64,000 nt of DNA, from the NCBI GenBank assembly GCA_004154925.1, contig QJNS01000043.1, positions 1 through 64,000 on the forward strand, in the 5' to 3' direction. Both the position numbers and the translations under genes were made by a program. Shown here one piece after another: positions 1 through 10,199 of the stretch. The notes beneath the pieces were generated by a model that saw only the letters and a program-made list of their open reading frames with translations, was not told the DNA's origin and made no database searches. Source of the DNA: Monosporascus cannonballus (Eukaryota; Ascomycota; Sordariomycetes; Xylariales). Position 1 is the stretch's first letter, and every line of letters begins with the position of its first letter.

Positions 1-284
1 GACTTGATACGATATGTAGCTTGGGGGCTTGTGTACATATATGTTCGATCTTCCGGCAAGTGAGCGAGCCAGCTAATATACAGAGGCCATGAATGATATC
101 TACGGGGCTTTCCCCCTATTCATACACCGGCAATGGTAGCAAAGTTCAACCTAAACGCCGTCTATGAGCCCTGTAGGCATGCGTGTGCACCTAGTACATC
201 ACTTTTCGCACACACCGAGTACCCTAAACCGGAGTTTTCCCGTATCGTTTCCTTCCTAACGGCAATCCCGAGAGCCTGCGTCGG

Positions 285-1310
285 TTAGCCCAGCTTCTCG
301 CTCTCCTCGAGCAGCTTCTCGATGCTGAACCCGCCGTCGCCCCTCGCGAACTGCTCCAGAAGCCTCCTCTTCTCGGCGTCGCCGCCGCGGCCCTCCTCGC
401 CGTAGAACCGCTGCAGCAGCGCGACGAGCCACTGGGCGTCCTGGACGGAGGCGCCACGGCCCTCGACGAGGCTGCCGGCCATGAGGACGATGCCGTGGTC
501 GCGCGCGAACCCCTCGTCCCAGTAGTGCGTGACGCTGGTGTGGGGCTGCGCCCACTCGCCGCGCGCCTTGTACTCGGCGAGCTGCGTGAACAGCACCGTC
601 GCCGTGCGGTTCGACCCGTCCTCGTCGGCCGCGAACACCCACTGCAGGTAATGCATCTCGGCGCCCGCGTCCGCGCGCGGCACGGGGAGGACAAAGGACG
701 GGTGCCGCCGCGCCGTCGCCTCGAGCCCCCGATACGTGGCCGCGGGTATCACGGCGCACAGCGACGTCGGCGACGCCGCGTGCCGCAGCCGCCACACGGC
801 CCCCAGCTCCTGCGCCGGCAGCGCCCGCGCCTTGTCCATGTCCAGGATCGCCGACAGCGGCTTGACCGCAGAGGCGCCGCCGCCGCCACCCCCCGGGGTT
901 GAGGGACGCCGCGGCGGCGGCGGCGCCGTATTCTGCGGTATCCCCCGCGGCTGTGATTGTGGCTGTGACTGCGACGGGGCGGGAGGCTCGGCGTCGGCGA
1001 GCAGGGCGTCGAGGCCCGGCACCGTGACGCTGTCCCTCTTCTTGAGGTCCCGTATGCGGTCGGCGTAGGCGGTCCTCAGCTCGTCGATGCCGCGCAGGCC
1101 CTCTTCGCGCGCCTTCCGGTCCAGCTTCTCGCGGTACTTCTCGGCCACGCTGCGCGAGGCCTGCGTCGTGGCGAGGAACCGCACGTCGTGGACCCGGGCC
1201 CAGCGGCGCTGGTGGCGGCTCGATGACGACAGACACGACGGGGGCGCTCGTGGTTGTTGTCGGCCGAGGAGGCTGCGGAGGACCGACGGCGTGCGCGCTG
1301 CTGTTGCCAT
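285..1310 (-). CDS. ATP11: ATP11-like mitochondrial F1-ATPase assembly factor
   Basis: Single-exon gene of 341 residues. The family chaperones the F1 beta subunit in the mitochondrial matrix and is needed to assemble the F1 part of ATP synthase. The start at 1310 (MATAART) is chosen because an Arg/Ser-rich, acid-poor presequence suitable for mitochondrial import follows it; the frame stays open further upstream to 1727 but that part looks like leader. After the presequence come a basic coiled region with RSVAEKYREKLDRKAREEG, a proline/glutamine/glycine-rich low-complexity linker at about residues 105-140, then the conserved ATP11 domain to the C-terminus (motifs HYLQWVFA, TVLFTQLAEYK, HYWDEGFARDHGIVLM). 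The reading frame is strongly GC-rich at third positions, so long false frames overlap it on both strands. Family assignment is from recognised motifs, not a search. Confidence 0.9.
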   Translation of the reverse strand: MATAARTPSVLRSLLGRQQPRAPPSCLSSSSRHQRRWARVHDVRFLATTQASRSVAEKYREKLDRKAREEGLRGIDELRTAYADRIRDLKKRDSVTVPGLDALLADAEPPAPSQSQPQSQPRGIPQNTAPPPPRRPSTPGGGGGGASAVKPLSAILDMDKARALPAQELGAVWRLRHAASPTSLCAVIPAATYRGLEATARRHPSFVLPVPRADAGAEMHYLQWVFAADEDGSNRTATVLFTQLAEYKARGEWAQPHTSVTHYWDEGFARDHGIVLMAGSLVEGRGASVQDAQWLVALLQRFYGEEGRGGDAEKRRLLEQFARGDGGFSIEKLLEESEKLG

Positions 1311-1992
1311 CTTCAAATGTGACGTGTAGGTACAAGGGAACGGCCTGGCGAGGGTCCCGCGGGGGGGGCGATGAGCGGCCGGTGTCTCCTGTCTCTCTGT
1401 GGTGCACGAGGAGGTTGTTTGGATGTCGTATGTAGAAGTAGTGATTGTCGGACCAAGGCGCTGCCGGTTTGAGAAATTTTGAGTATGGCCAAGGGAGGGT
1501 TTGCAGGCACTTCGGGAGCTCCCCTGTCGCCTGTCGAAATCTCCAGCATGGTTCATGCATGGAGAGCGCTGCGGGGTACGTCCTTTCCACAGTAGCATCC
1601 GTACCTCAATACTTAAACAAAAGTATCTAACTCGATCGGGTAGCAAGCACTGATAACTATGGGGGTTCACACGCCGTATGTAAACCCCCCTTGATACCAC
1701 CAGCAAACGGAGGACCGAGATTACCATCGTGTCAACGGTCTTAACATAGCAGAATTAGGTTGCCTAAGTGTCCGTATCCCCTTAAATGGGGAATAGAAAC
1801 AACTCTTGTTATCGAAAGCCAACACCTCGGCATTACATCAGCCTTGCAACACCCCAGCATTGGAAGTGCTAAGGTGAGGTTGGAAGGAGACGTCTGAGGA
1901 ATACGTCTATCGCAAATTAGGTCGGTATGACTGAGCAACTATTACCTTCAGATAGGAGGCTTTAGAGGACTTCAGCGGCTTGGGAAAGTTGG
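1311..1992. other. Intergenic region upstream of ATP11
   Basis: Presumed promoter and 5' leader of ATP11, which is read leftward. I see no gene, tRNA or repeat in it; the weak open frames lack family motifs. Confidence 0.5.
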
Positions 1993-2547
1993 ATGGATAC
2001 GTCCAGAGCTCCTTCATCTTCCAGGCCGTCCGTCAGCTCGGTGCTCTTGCTTCCTAGTCGTTGCGCACCGAAATTCTGGAGTTTTGAAAGGGCTGATGAG
2101 AGCACATTGAGGCGTTGGCCTTCCTTGGGATGTATCTGTATGCAAGATTTTGTAAACTCATCAAACGACTTCATTACCACCTTAGCTCTGAAATGCACAA
2201 TTAACTACGTCGACATGCAGCCCCATTCCTTGGGAAGCATAATACAGCCACTGATAACTCTATCGGGAGCCGTTATAATTATCAGTCTTATGTTAAATGT
2301 ACTATTATTGACGTTTCTTCTCAAACATTATCCGCTATGGGGCCCGCAAACCAAGCGGAGACAGATCAAACTATCACAGACCAAGACGCCGTCGATCTTT
2401 CGGGAAGACGAGCTCAAGGCTTCGGGGGATCAGCCCAAGGCTCCGGGAGATCAGCCCCAGGCTCCGGAAAACCAGCCCCAGGCTCCGGGAAACCAACACG
2501 GCCCTCAAGCATCCGCCAAGAAGAAGAGGAAGCCGAGGAGGAAGTAA
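1993..2547 (+). CDS. Hypothetical single-span membrane protein with heptad repeats
   Basis: Open frame of 184 residues that I do not recognise. A later in-frame Met at 2215 may be the true start; it is followed by one strongly hydrophobic segment (LITLSGAVIIISLMLNVLLL) that would be a transmembrane helix. The C-terminal part carries four copies of a seven-residue unit of the type KAPGDQP, encoded by a 21-bp tandem repeat, and ends in a very basic tail (KKKRKPRRK). Two other frames stay open across the same stretch, so coding is uncertain. It could be a real species-specific gene with a further intron, or chance. No neighbour suggests a function. Confidence 0.3.
   Translation: MDTSRAPSSSRPSVSSVLLLPSRCAPKFWSFERADESTLRRWPSLGCICMQDFVNSSNDFITTLALKCTINYVDMQPHSLGSIIQPLITLSGAVIIISLMLNVLLLTFLLKHYPLWGPQTKRRQIKLSQTKTPSIFREDELKASGDQPKAPGDQPQAPENQPQAPGNQHGPQASAKKKRKPRRK
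2416..2499. repeat. Tandem repeat, four 21-bp units
   Basis: Four consecutive 21-bp units begin at 2416, 2437, 2458 and 2479; the core shared by the units is GGCTCCGGGA. The length is a multiple of three, so the repeat keeps the overlapping frame open and gives a Pro/Gln-rich heptad array. Confidence 0.8.
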
Positions 2548-4954
2548 ACGGACGACAAGACGAGGCCGGCTTCGAGAGCTTGGAACCAGCGCTTCCGCTG
2601 TTCATCAGGCCATTGCCAATCAGAGTCCGGGTCCACCGTGATGACTCTTCCCCTCATACGACTACACTCACCCCACACTCTAACGTTCGCTTTCCAGATC
2701 AACCCGTGGCACCATTTTCCGTGGAAACGGGGAAACGGGCAGGGGCCTGGAAGCGGACCGCCGGAGCTAGCTCTCCTGACAAAGTCGTGGCAGAGTCTTC
2801 CCAAGCAGCAGAGAAACGAGCAGGGAGCTGGAAGGGGAAAGCTAGAGAGACGGCGGCCGACCTCCGCTCCGGCGAGTCGGACGCTACAAGCTGATTCCTG
2901 GACGCCATGAAGGATGCCGACTTGCCGTGCGAATGCGAACCGCCTCGATGAGAGACGCGATGCCGCGACTGTAACAGTCTGATCAAGCGGCACCAGTCAG
3001 CTCCTGATCGTTCTCTTCCCGACACGCCCCCCCGGATTCCTAGCAGCTCACCTACTTTCGCGTCCAGTGGGGAAACTCTGATTGGAGACAGAGTCAATCA
3101 TTGACTCGACAGCCGATCAGGCATGGACAAGAGTTGGCAAGAGTCAAATGCCACTGAACACATACGAACACAGCGAACATGATGGAAGGCGTTCCAAATA
3201 GTATGGCAAGCTGGAACCATGCTGATTATTCCCGGCCCCGGTTTGAGGTTGTTCAGTATCGGGCATCATTCCGCGAAGTGGTATATAGCGACTAGAATAG
3301 AGTATACCTAGATGTAGCGTTGTGTTTTACAGACTTTGAAAGAATGGATATGGAATGGGCTGGTCGTTCGTTGGAGAACGAACATCTATGGATTAGCGGA
3401 TGGTTCCTATCACTTCTTCTTCCCGCCTGAAGTACACGAGGAAAGTCCAGACAGACTATGCCATGTTGTCAGCTTTAGGTACGACTTAGACCAAGTTTAG
3501 CGGTAGCCTACTCAAAAATTACATATGCCTTTGTTTTTTGTGAAAAACGAGGGCATCTATCTCGTAGAGCGCAGCCATAACCGATACACGATCATGAAGC
3601 GTGTTCTATATTGATGGAATAACGGACCCTAGTTAATACAATACTTGTGTATCATGCTTGTATTAGGACATGGGGAGTACATAGTAACGGGGTTGGCTAA
3701 GACCGAGTCTGAAGCTTTTCTGGATGTATTCTCATTAAATAGACACTTCCTGCATACGGGAGAGTGTTGAAGGAAGAGGGCACGTATATGAAAAGAAAAT
3801 AACAACTGCCCTGAGAGGTGAACCTTGTCAGCCACAGTGGGGAAAGTGAAATTCGTGGGGGAGTTACAGCAAAATAGTGTAGAGACAGGCCTCAGAGTTG
3901 ATAATTGAGATCATGTCCGACTGGATCACCCTCTTCCTATCTTATAAATAATACATGAGATCATCATCGGCCTGCCTTGACGAAAGAACGGGAAATCTGA
4001 GTGAAAAAGAAACATGCGTACGAAGTCAGATAGATACAGGAAGTTCAAACCTGGAAGGCAACTGTGCAAATGACACTTTCTTAGCATTTCAGCTGCTCTG
4101 GAGGGTGGAGCCTGGATGGCCTTTTCTGTGAAGATAGATCAAATTTTAATCGAGCATGTAATTGCAGTGTAAGTATGAGATGATCGAGGTTCAAGAGGTA
4201 GACTATGTTCTCGTGAGAAACCTCGAGAGCCTCGATGGAAGATTGACAAACAGTGAATACTCATATCCTGCGAAGTAAATTTTTAAGTTTGGTAAGGTTT
4301 GGCGCATTGACCAGTTCGGCACCAATATTCAGAGAGATAAGTGGGGGTAGCGCTATCGAAGCTCGGGCCTTTTCCGAGATAATTCTTGTCTTGTCCTAAC
4401 CCTGATGGATTTCCATGGTTTATCCCCCCTGCCTTTTATCCTTCAGCCAGCCTGCAAACGTATGTCTGCTTCGTACTCGGGACATAATAATTGATTGTAA
4501 CCATCGGCGAACAAGGCAAGGCAGATCAAGGTGCACAGTTCCAATCAACTGAGTCCTATGGCCACTGATATCATTGTCACAACCCTCCAACATTATTGAT
4601 GCAAGCTCCCTGCTGACATACATCCATCTACGTATCTTTGACATCTTACATAATAATCGTTTGGGGTGGTGTTCTGCCGGTAATACTCGATTCCATACCA
4701 AGGAATACGAAGTACAAAACTGAAGAGCTACCTAGTAACTCTAAATCATTGTTCTTCCTCCAACTTCGCGACTTTCGTCAATCGCCTGTTTACCTTTCTT
4801 CTACCTGAACGTACAAACTATACGAAGGACATTCCCTCCCGCCCTTCTCTAAATCGCCGACCTCCCTGCATCATTGCATCGTTTCATAGATCCGACGCGT
4901 ACTTAACTGATTGCATCTTCGATTGCACGTTGTCATTTCCCAAGCGCGATAGCT
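2548..4954. other. Long intergenic region before PRP39
   Basis: About 2.4 kb with short open frames on both strands but none with recognisable motifs or a convincing intron pattern. The last few hundred bases presumably hold the PRP39 promoter and leader, with pyrimidine-rich stretches near 4780-4860. Nothing else is supported. Confidence 0.5.
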
Positions 4955-7307
4955 ATGGCGGATTTCAACCAGTTCGGCGCTGTTGACGATGAGAATGCCG
5001 AGATCAAGAAGTTGACTCTAGAGGTGGTACGTACTCAAGATGAATCCCCCAGCCTCGGTTACCTTATGTAGGGTATGCCGCATCTGCACGATACTTACCC
5101 CCATTGTGTGTTCTTGCAGGAGGCCGATACCGATAACTTTGAATCCTGGGAGAAGCTCGTTCGTGCCTGCGAGTCGCAAGAAGGAGGTCTAAACCGTAAT
5201 TCGAGTCCCCAGGCTCTAGCCACTCTACGCGATGTATACGACCGATTTCTTCTCAAGTTTCCGCTCCTGTTCGGCTACTGGAAGAAGTATGCCGACCTCG
5301 AGTTCAACATTTCTGGTCCTGAATCAGCGGAGATGGTAATATTTCTTCCCTTTACTGCATGGCGCGATCGAAGACCGCTGACTGTCCCACTAGATATATG
5401 AACGGGGATGCGCTAGTATAACAAACTGCGTCGACCTGTGGGCATCGTACTGCTCCTTTAAGATGGAGACCACCCATGCTCCCGATCTCGTCAGAGAGTA
5501 AGTAGACCAGCCAAATTTCCTTCCCCATAACATATCACCGACAGACTAGCAATGCATATCGGCCCCTGGCTCGGTAACGGACAGCTCTCGGCTGCTTAGC
5601 CCTTTGACGGTGAGAGATGCCAACAATAGCCGTCGCCATCGGATGTGTTTTTCTCACAAGCTCTGCCAGGCGCTGGTCTTTCACATAGTCAACCTGTCTG
5701 ACATAAAACCGCTTTCACGTCGTACTTCTACTACTTCGCCTAGCCAGTTCGGGTTGATTTGGATTTTGGAACTGCTGCTTTGCACAACATCCCCTTACCA
5801 GTATTTACACTCCTTCCCCACCCTCCACCCATTCCTCCTTTGCCGTGGTTCCTCTCCGCTAACCACCTCCTCCAGACTCTTTGAGCGAGCAGCCACATGT
5901 GTCGGGCTCGATTTCCTCGCCCATCCCTTCTGGGACAAATATCTCGAATACGAGGAAAGGCAAGAGGCTCAGGATAAGATCTTCGCGATCCTCCAGCGAG
6001 TGATACACATTCCAATGCACCAGTACGCTCGATATTACGAGCGTTTCCGCCAACTCTCTCACTCCCGTCCGGTCAAGGAGCTAGTGCCTGCCGAGACACT
6101 TGCGCGGTTCCGATCCGAAGTGGAGGCTGAGACTGCCCCATACGGCGGCTTGGCTCGACCGGAGCTCGAAGTTGAGAGAGACATACGCGCTAAAATTGAC
6201 AGTATGTATTACGAAATCTTCCAGAGGACGCAGGAGGAGACGACGAAGCGATGGACATACGAATCGGAGCTTAAGCGTCCATACTTCCATGTCACGGAGC
6301 TGGACCACTCGCAGTTGGTGAACTGGCGCAAGTATTTAGATTTCGAGGAGAGCGAGGGAGATTTTGCCAGGATCACCTTCCTCTACGAGCGTTGTCTCGT
6401 GACGTGCGCTCTGTATGACGAGTTCTGGTTCCGATATGCTAGGTGGATGTCTTCTCAGCCCGACAAGGAGGAGGAAGTTCGCCATATCTATATGAGAGCC
6501 GCTACCCTCTTTGTTCCGATTAGCAGGCCGGGGATCAGGCTACAGTTCGCATACTTCGAGGAGTCGTGTGGTCGGATCGACGTCGCTCGGGACATCCACG
6601 AAGCCGTATTGATGCAGTTGCCCGACTCGGTCGAAACTATAGTGTCCTGGGCAAATCTTCAACGACGGCAAAGTGGTCTTGACGCCGCGATCGAGGTCTA
6701 CAAAGCGCAGATCGATTCACCAACTGTCAATATCTTTACGAAGGCGGTCCTAGTGACTCAGTGGGCATACCTATTATGGAAGGTCAAGGGCTCGGTAGAC
6801 GAAGCAAGGACTGTCTTCCTGAAGAATGTCCAGTGGTACGCGGACAGCCGTCATTTCTGGCAGAAATGGATCGACTTTGAGCTTGAACAACCCACACACG
6901 CGGAGCTTGAGGCTCAACACGCTGAGCGCGTGAAACACCTTTTCGATGAGCTGCTGGCGAAGAGCCGCATATCCTCGACCGCAAAGAAGGACTTGTTCTT
7001 AACGTATCTGAACTATCTCCAAGATCGCGGAGGCAAGGAAGCGATGAAGCAGTTCCTCACTATCGATCGTGAGATCTATGGGTAAGTCTCCTAGTACACA
7101 GAATCACACCGGATGGAACCTAACCATGTGGACAGTCCTACATCGCTGTGCGTGCTTGATACGCCAACAGCTAAGGAGAACGGCATAACGAAGACCCCCT
7201 TAGATGAAGCCACGAGAACAAAAGCTGAAAGCCGATATCCTGCGTATTACGAGTATTACACCGTCGAACCAGAATCGGCCACTGGAGGGACTGTCCCGTT
7301 CCAATGA
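4955..7307 (+). CDS. PRP39: Prp39-like U1 snRNP splicing factor (HAT repeats)
   Basis: Predicted 589-residue protein from five exons: 4955-5026, 5120-5335, 5394-5497, 5876-7081, 7136-7307. All junctions are GT-AG and phases match. Prp39 is a U1 snRNP component that helps commit pre-mRNA to splicing in the nucleus. The protein is almost all half-a-TPR (HAT) repeats, seen as recurring W..Y..[FL]E patterns: ESWEKLVRAC, FGYWKKYADLE, HPFWDKYLEYEE, LVNWRKYLDFEESEGD, DEFWFRYARWM, RHFWQKWIDFE. The N-terminus starts MADFNQFGAVDDE. Intron 3 is long for this window (378 nt) and is open in the downstream frame, which makes a false longer start at 5604. The exon 4-5 junction skips a stop at 7083; the C-terminal tail after it is variable in the family and less certain. 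Confidence 0.9.
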
Positions 7308-8627
7308 GGGCTTGCTCGTTCCTCGAGGTAGGAGAGCGGGATCCTTCGCACGAGCGCTCGTCGGATTCGTGGCTACTTGAAATGTATTTGTATTCTAGTT
7401 CGCCGCCCTCGTACTTGGGTCGGAATTGGAGTCGGCAAGGGCACAGGAGTGCCATGGCAAGTCACTTTGCGTAAGTGGACCTAACTTACCCTTTGCAGAT
7501 ATGTGCAGTACAAGAGGTTTGGTCTCGAAAGAACGCAAAGACGGCCGGCGTTAGAACTTTGAGTGATAATTGCCCTGTCTACACGAATGTAGATGATAAT
7601 TAGCATTGCCCCATAATACACGGCATTCGCTTCCAAGTTTTCTTTTTCTTGCCCTATGCCTTACTTACTAGACTTTGTGCTTAGAGATTCAAGCTTATGA
7701 ATACCTAGATCGTGTATACCACCAGTAGCTAAGGATATACTCGTTAGATATCTCAGTACAGTATCTACATAGCAAGGTATGTATGATGTGCCCTCAGAAG
7801 TCGCGTGCGGAACAGGTGCGGGCTTACCCAAACAAATGCATTGGAACGCTGAGGGCCAAGCGGACCGTCTCTCGCCACTACTGTTGTCATGAGCGATGGC
7901 CGATATCGCCGAGGACAGCCATAAGGGTGTCATAGGTACCTACATACATACCGACTCGGCACTGGGACCTGGCGGCCCCGTTGGAGCACATACCGGATGT
8001 CTACCAAGAAAACCGTAATAGTTACTAATAAAAGTCAGCAGAGCGTATGCATGCGTATGTAGCTACTACTAGCTTATTTTACGTATGGTGTTTATATAGC
8101 TGTGAATGGCCTCTGCCTTTGCTTCTCATATACGCGCACATGGGTAGTAGAGCTTACGCGGGTCTCGGCTTGCCGGGGGGGGGGAGGGGGGGTGTGGGTG
8201 CCGGACGGGGGCGGGACGAGAACGCCGAGGTTACGAAATGAGGGGTTAAAGGAGGGTCTGTTATTAGTTACTTCACGTCGAGAATTCTTCCAAGTGATAG
8301 AAGGCGATGCTAATACAGATGCATCTACTGACTTCTTCGATGGTCTAGTAGTGCTTGACCGACACAGGAGCCTCAGGGCTTCGGAAAGAGTGCGGAAGAC
8401 GGTGCAGAAGAGGATGCGGAAGAGCTGCGGAAGAGTGGAACTTGTCAGAAGGTGCCTGGGAGCGCTAGTCTTCTTCTGCTTGGGTAAGCAGATGGGCAGC
8501 CGCATGGAGCGCCACCCTGCCGACTTTCCACCGAATTTGTGGTAGTTTGGGCCCAGGGGAACAGGGGACCCGGTAGCTGGATTGACGAATCACATGCGTC
8601 ATATTACTGTAGCTCCCCTATACAGGT

Positions 8628-8646
8628 GGGGGTGGGGGGTGGGGGG
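8628..8646 (+). promoter_or_regulatory. Guanine-run cluster, possible G-quadruplex
   Basis: Runs of five, six and six G separated by single T lie 411 bp before the CCP1 start codon. Long runs could fold as a G-quadruplex on the plus strand; this is inference from sequence alone. Confidence 0.35.
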
Positions 8647-8832
8647 TGCACCTACGGTCGTCTTCGACACCGGAGTTGAGGTGGTTTACCAACGAGTAAC
8701 AACGAGTAAGTTCCTGCTTGCCTATACGAAGGCGGGAATGTACTTCCAGGTGGACGCATGTAGATGGGAAGTTTGTAATCGAGGTACAGTCTGGTCGTCA
8801 TACTCGACAACCGCACGTGTCGTAGACTTCTC

Positions 8833-8870
8833 ACCAATAAGCAACAAACTCCCTCCCTATTTATATATAT
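8833..8870 (+). promoter_or_regulatory. CCP1 core promoter: CCAAT box and TATA-like element
   Basis: CCAAT lies at 8833-8837 and a TATA-like TATTTATATATAT begins at 8859. They precede the leader intron and pyrimidine-rich stretches where transcription could start. Placement fits a promoter for CCP1, and CCAAT boxes are bound by the HAP complex that controls respiratory and haem genes in fungi; the link here is inference. Confidence 0.45.
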
Positions 8871-8945
8871 GATCCTCCCCCGGGCCCCGGGCTGATTTGT
8901 TCTGCTTCTACATCTTGATCTATTCCTCTCTGCCATCACTTCAAG

Positions 8946-9056
8946 GTAAGCAAGATCTCGCTCTCATATTGTGCATAACCTACCTGAATTCAAGTTCAAC
9001 CACCCGGCAAGATCCGACGTGATATTCTTTGCTGACACATATCCTTTCGGTCTCAG
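8946..9056 (+). other. Predicted 5' UTR intron of CCP1
   Basis: A donor GTAAGC at 8946 and an acceptor CTCAG ending at 9056 frame a 111-nt intron whose last base directly precedes the ATG. No coding frame is needed upstream, so it would be spliced from the leader. Confidence 0.6.
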
Positions 9057-10199
9057 ATGTCCGCCTCGACTGCCTCCCGTCAGTTCGCCCGCGCGGCTCT
9101 GCGTGCCGGTGCCCGAAATACCATCGCGACGGCCCCGCGACACGCCTTCCGCCAGGGCGGCCGCCGCTTCTACTCGTCCGAGTCACCGAAGAACTCGAGC
9201 TCGTCGACGCTCCTCTACCTCGCCGGCGCCGCCGTTGCCGGGGCGGGTGGCTACTGGTTCTACACGCAGGGCGGTGCCTCGTCCGCCTCCGCCAAGGTCT
9301 TCACCCCGACCAAGGAGGACTACCAGAAGGTCTACGACGAGATCGCCTCCCGGTTGGAGGAGAACGACGACTACGACGACGGCAGCTACGGGCCCGTCCT
9401 CCTCCGTCTCGCCTGGCACGCCAGCGGCACGTACGACAAGGAGACCGGCACCGGGGGTAGCAACGGCGCCACCATGCGTTTCGCCCCCGAAGGTGATCAC
9501 GGTGCCAATGCCGGTCTGAAGATCGCCCGGGACTTCCTCGAGCCTGTGAAGCGTATGTCCCTTTCCTCCCGGTGCCCTGATATGAAGCTATCTGACACTA
9601 ACACATTTCTGACAGAGAAGTTCCCTTGGATCAGCTATTCCGACCTTTGGATCCTGGGTGGCGTCTGCGCCATCCAGGAGATGCAGGGTCCCGTCATTCC
9701 CTACCGGCCCGGTCGTGCGGACCGAGATGCCGCAGCCTGCACTCCCGACGGACGTCTCCCCGACGGTGCCAAGGGTGCTGACCACCTCCGAGGCATCTTT
9801 TACCGGATGGGCTTCAACGACCAGGAGATCGTCGCCCTAGCCGGCGCGCACGCCCTCGGTCGCTGCCACACCGATCGCTCGGGGTTTCAGGGGCCCTGGA
9901 CTTTTTCGCCAACGGTTTTAACCAACGATTACTATACACTTCTTCTTAAGGAGAAGTGGTCTTGGCGGAAGTGGGACGGTCCCAAGCAGCTCCAGGACGG
10001 GAGCAAGTCGCTCATGATGCTGCCGGCCGACTACGCCCTCATCCAGGACAAGGCCATGAGGCAGTGGGCCGAGAAATACTCCAAGGACAACGACGCCTTC
10101 TTCAACGACTTCAGGGATGTCATCGTCAAGCTGTTCGAGCTCGGCGTTCCCTTCAAGGAGGGCGCCGAGAGATGGACCTTCAAGCCCGTGAATGCCTAA
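9057..10199 (+). CDS. CCP1: Mitochondrial cytochrome c peroxidase
   Basis: Two exons, 9057-9552 and 9616-10199, give 359 residues, the usual size in filamentous fungi. The enzyme reduces hydrogen peroxide with electrons from cytochrome c in the intermembrane space. The N-terminus is an Arg/Ser-rich presequence ([20 protein letters not shown]) followed by a hydrophobic sorting segment ([17 protein letters not shown]), the two-part signal expected for this location. Class I haem peroxidase motifs follow: [13 protein letters not shown] with distal Arg, Trp and His, then GAHALGRCH with the proximal His, then the region with the tryptophan used as radical site ([15 protein letters not shown]). The 63-nt intron is a multiple of three and has no stop, so the unspliced frame also reads through; splicing restores the conserved [17 protein letters not shown]. 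Confidence 0.95.
   Translation: MSASTASRQFARAALRAGARNTIATAPRHAFRQGGRRFYSSESPKNSSSSTLLYLAGAAVAGAGGYWFYTQGGASSASAKVFTPTKEDYQKVYDEIASRLEENDDYDDGSYGPVLLRLAWHASGTYDKETGTGGSNGATMRFAPEGDHGANAGLKIARDFLEPVKRMSLSSRCPDMKLSDTNTFLTEKFPWISYSDLWILGGVCAIQEMQGPVIPYRPGRADRDAAACTPDGRLPDGAKGADHLRGIFYRMGFNDQEIVALAGAHALGRCHTDRSGFQGPWTFSPTVLTNDYYTLLLKEKWSWRKWDGPKQLQDGSKSLMMLPADYALIQDKAMRQWAEKYSKDNDAFFNDFRDVIVKLFELGVPFKEGAERWTFKPVNA

Larger units (their letters stand above)
7308..8945. other. Intergenic region between PRP39 and CCP1
   Basis: No supported gene. It contains two guanine-rich tracts (8175-8192 and 8628-8646) and, near the end, the CCP1 promoter elements. An open frame at 8102-8545 has no family motif and overlaps open frames on the other strand. 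Confidence 0.5.

Noticed and set aside
256..1590. Long minus-strand frame over ATP11 in another phase (444 codons)
   Set aside because: Arg/Ala/Gly-rich composition is typical of a shifted reading of GC-rich coding DNA; the ATP11 frame explains the region.
2416..2499. Regular repeats as a CRISPR array
   Set aside because: Units are contiguous, with no spacers, and the genome is eukaryotic.
2337..2894. Plus-strand frame over the 21-bp repeat
   Set aside because: Low-complexity reading of the same repeat without a membrane segment or family motif; the frame at 1993-2547 looks better though still weak.
2505..2993. Minus-strand 162-codon frame
   Set aside because: No motif, and it overlaps several other open frames on both strands.
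4420..4701. Minus-strand 93-codon frame upstream of PRP39
   Set aside because: No motif, no splice support, isolated.
5604..5875. Apparent N-terminal extension of PRP39 from an ATG at 5604
   Set aside because: This part is intron 3; splicing 5497 to 5876 restores the conserved HAT repeat with correct phase.
8102..8545. 147-codon plus frame before CCP1
   Set aside because: Starts over a poly-G tract and has no recognised motif; an equal frame is open on the minus strand.
8971..9519. Pro/Arg-rich frame overlapping CCP1
   Set aside because: Shadow of the GC-rich CCP1 presequence and first exon.
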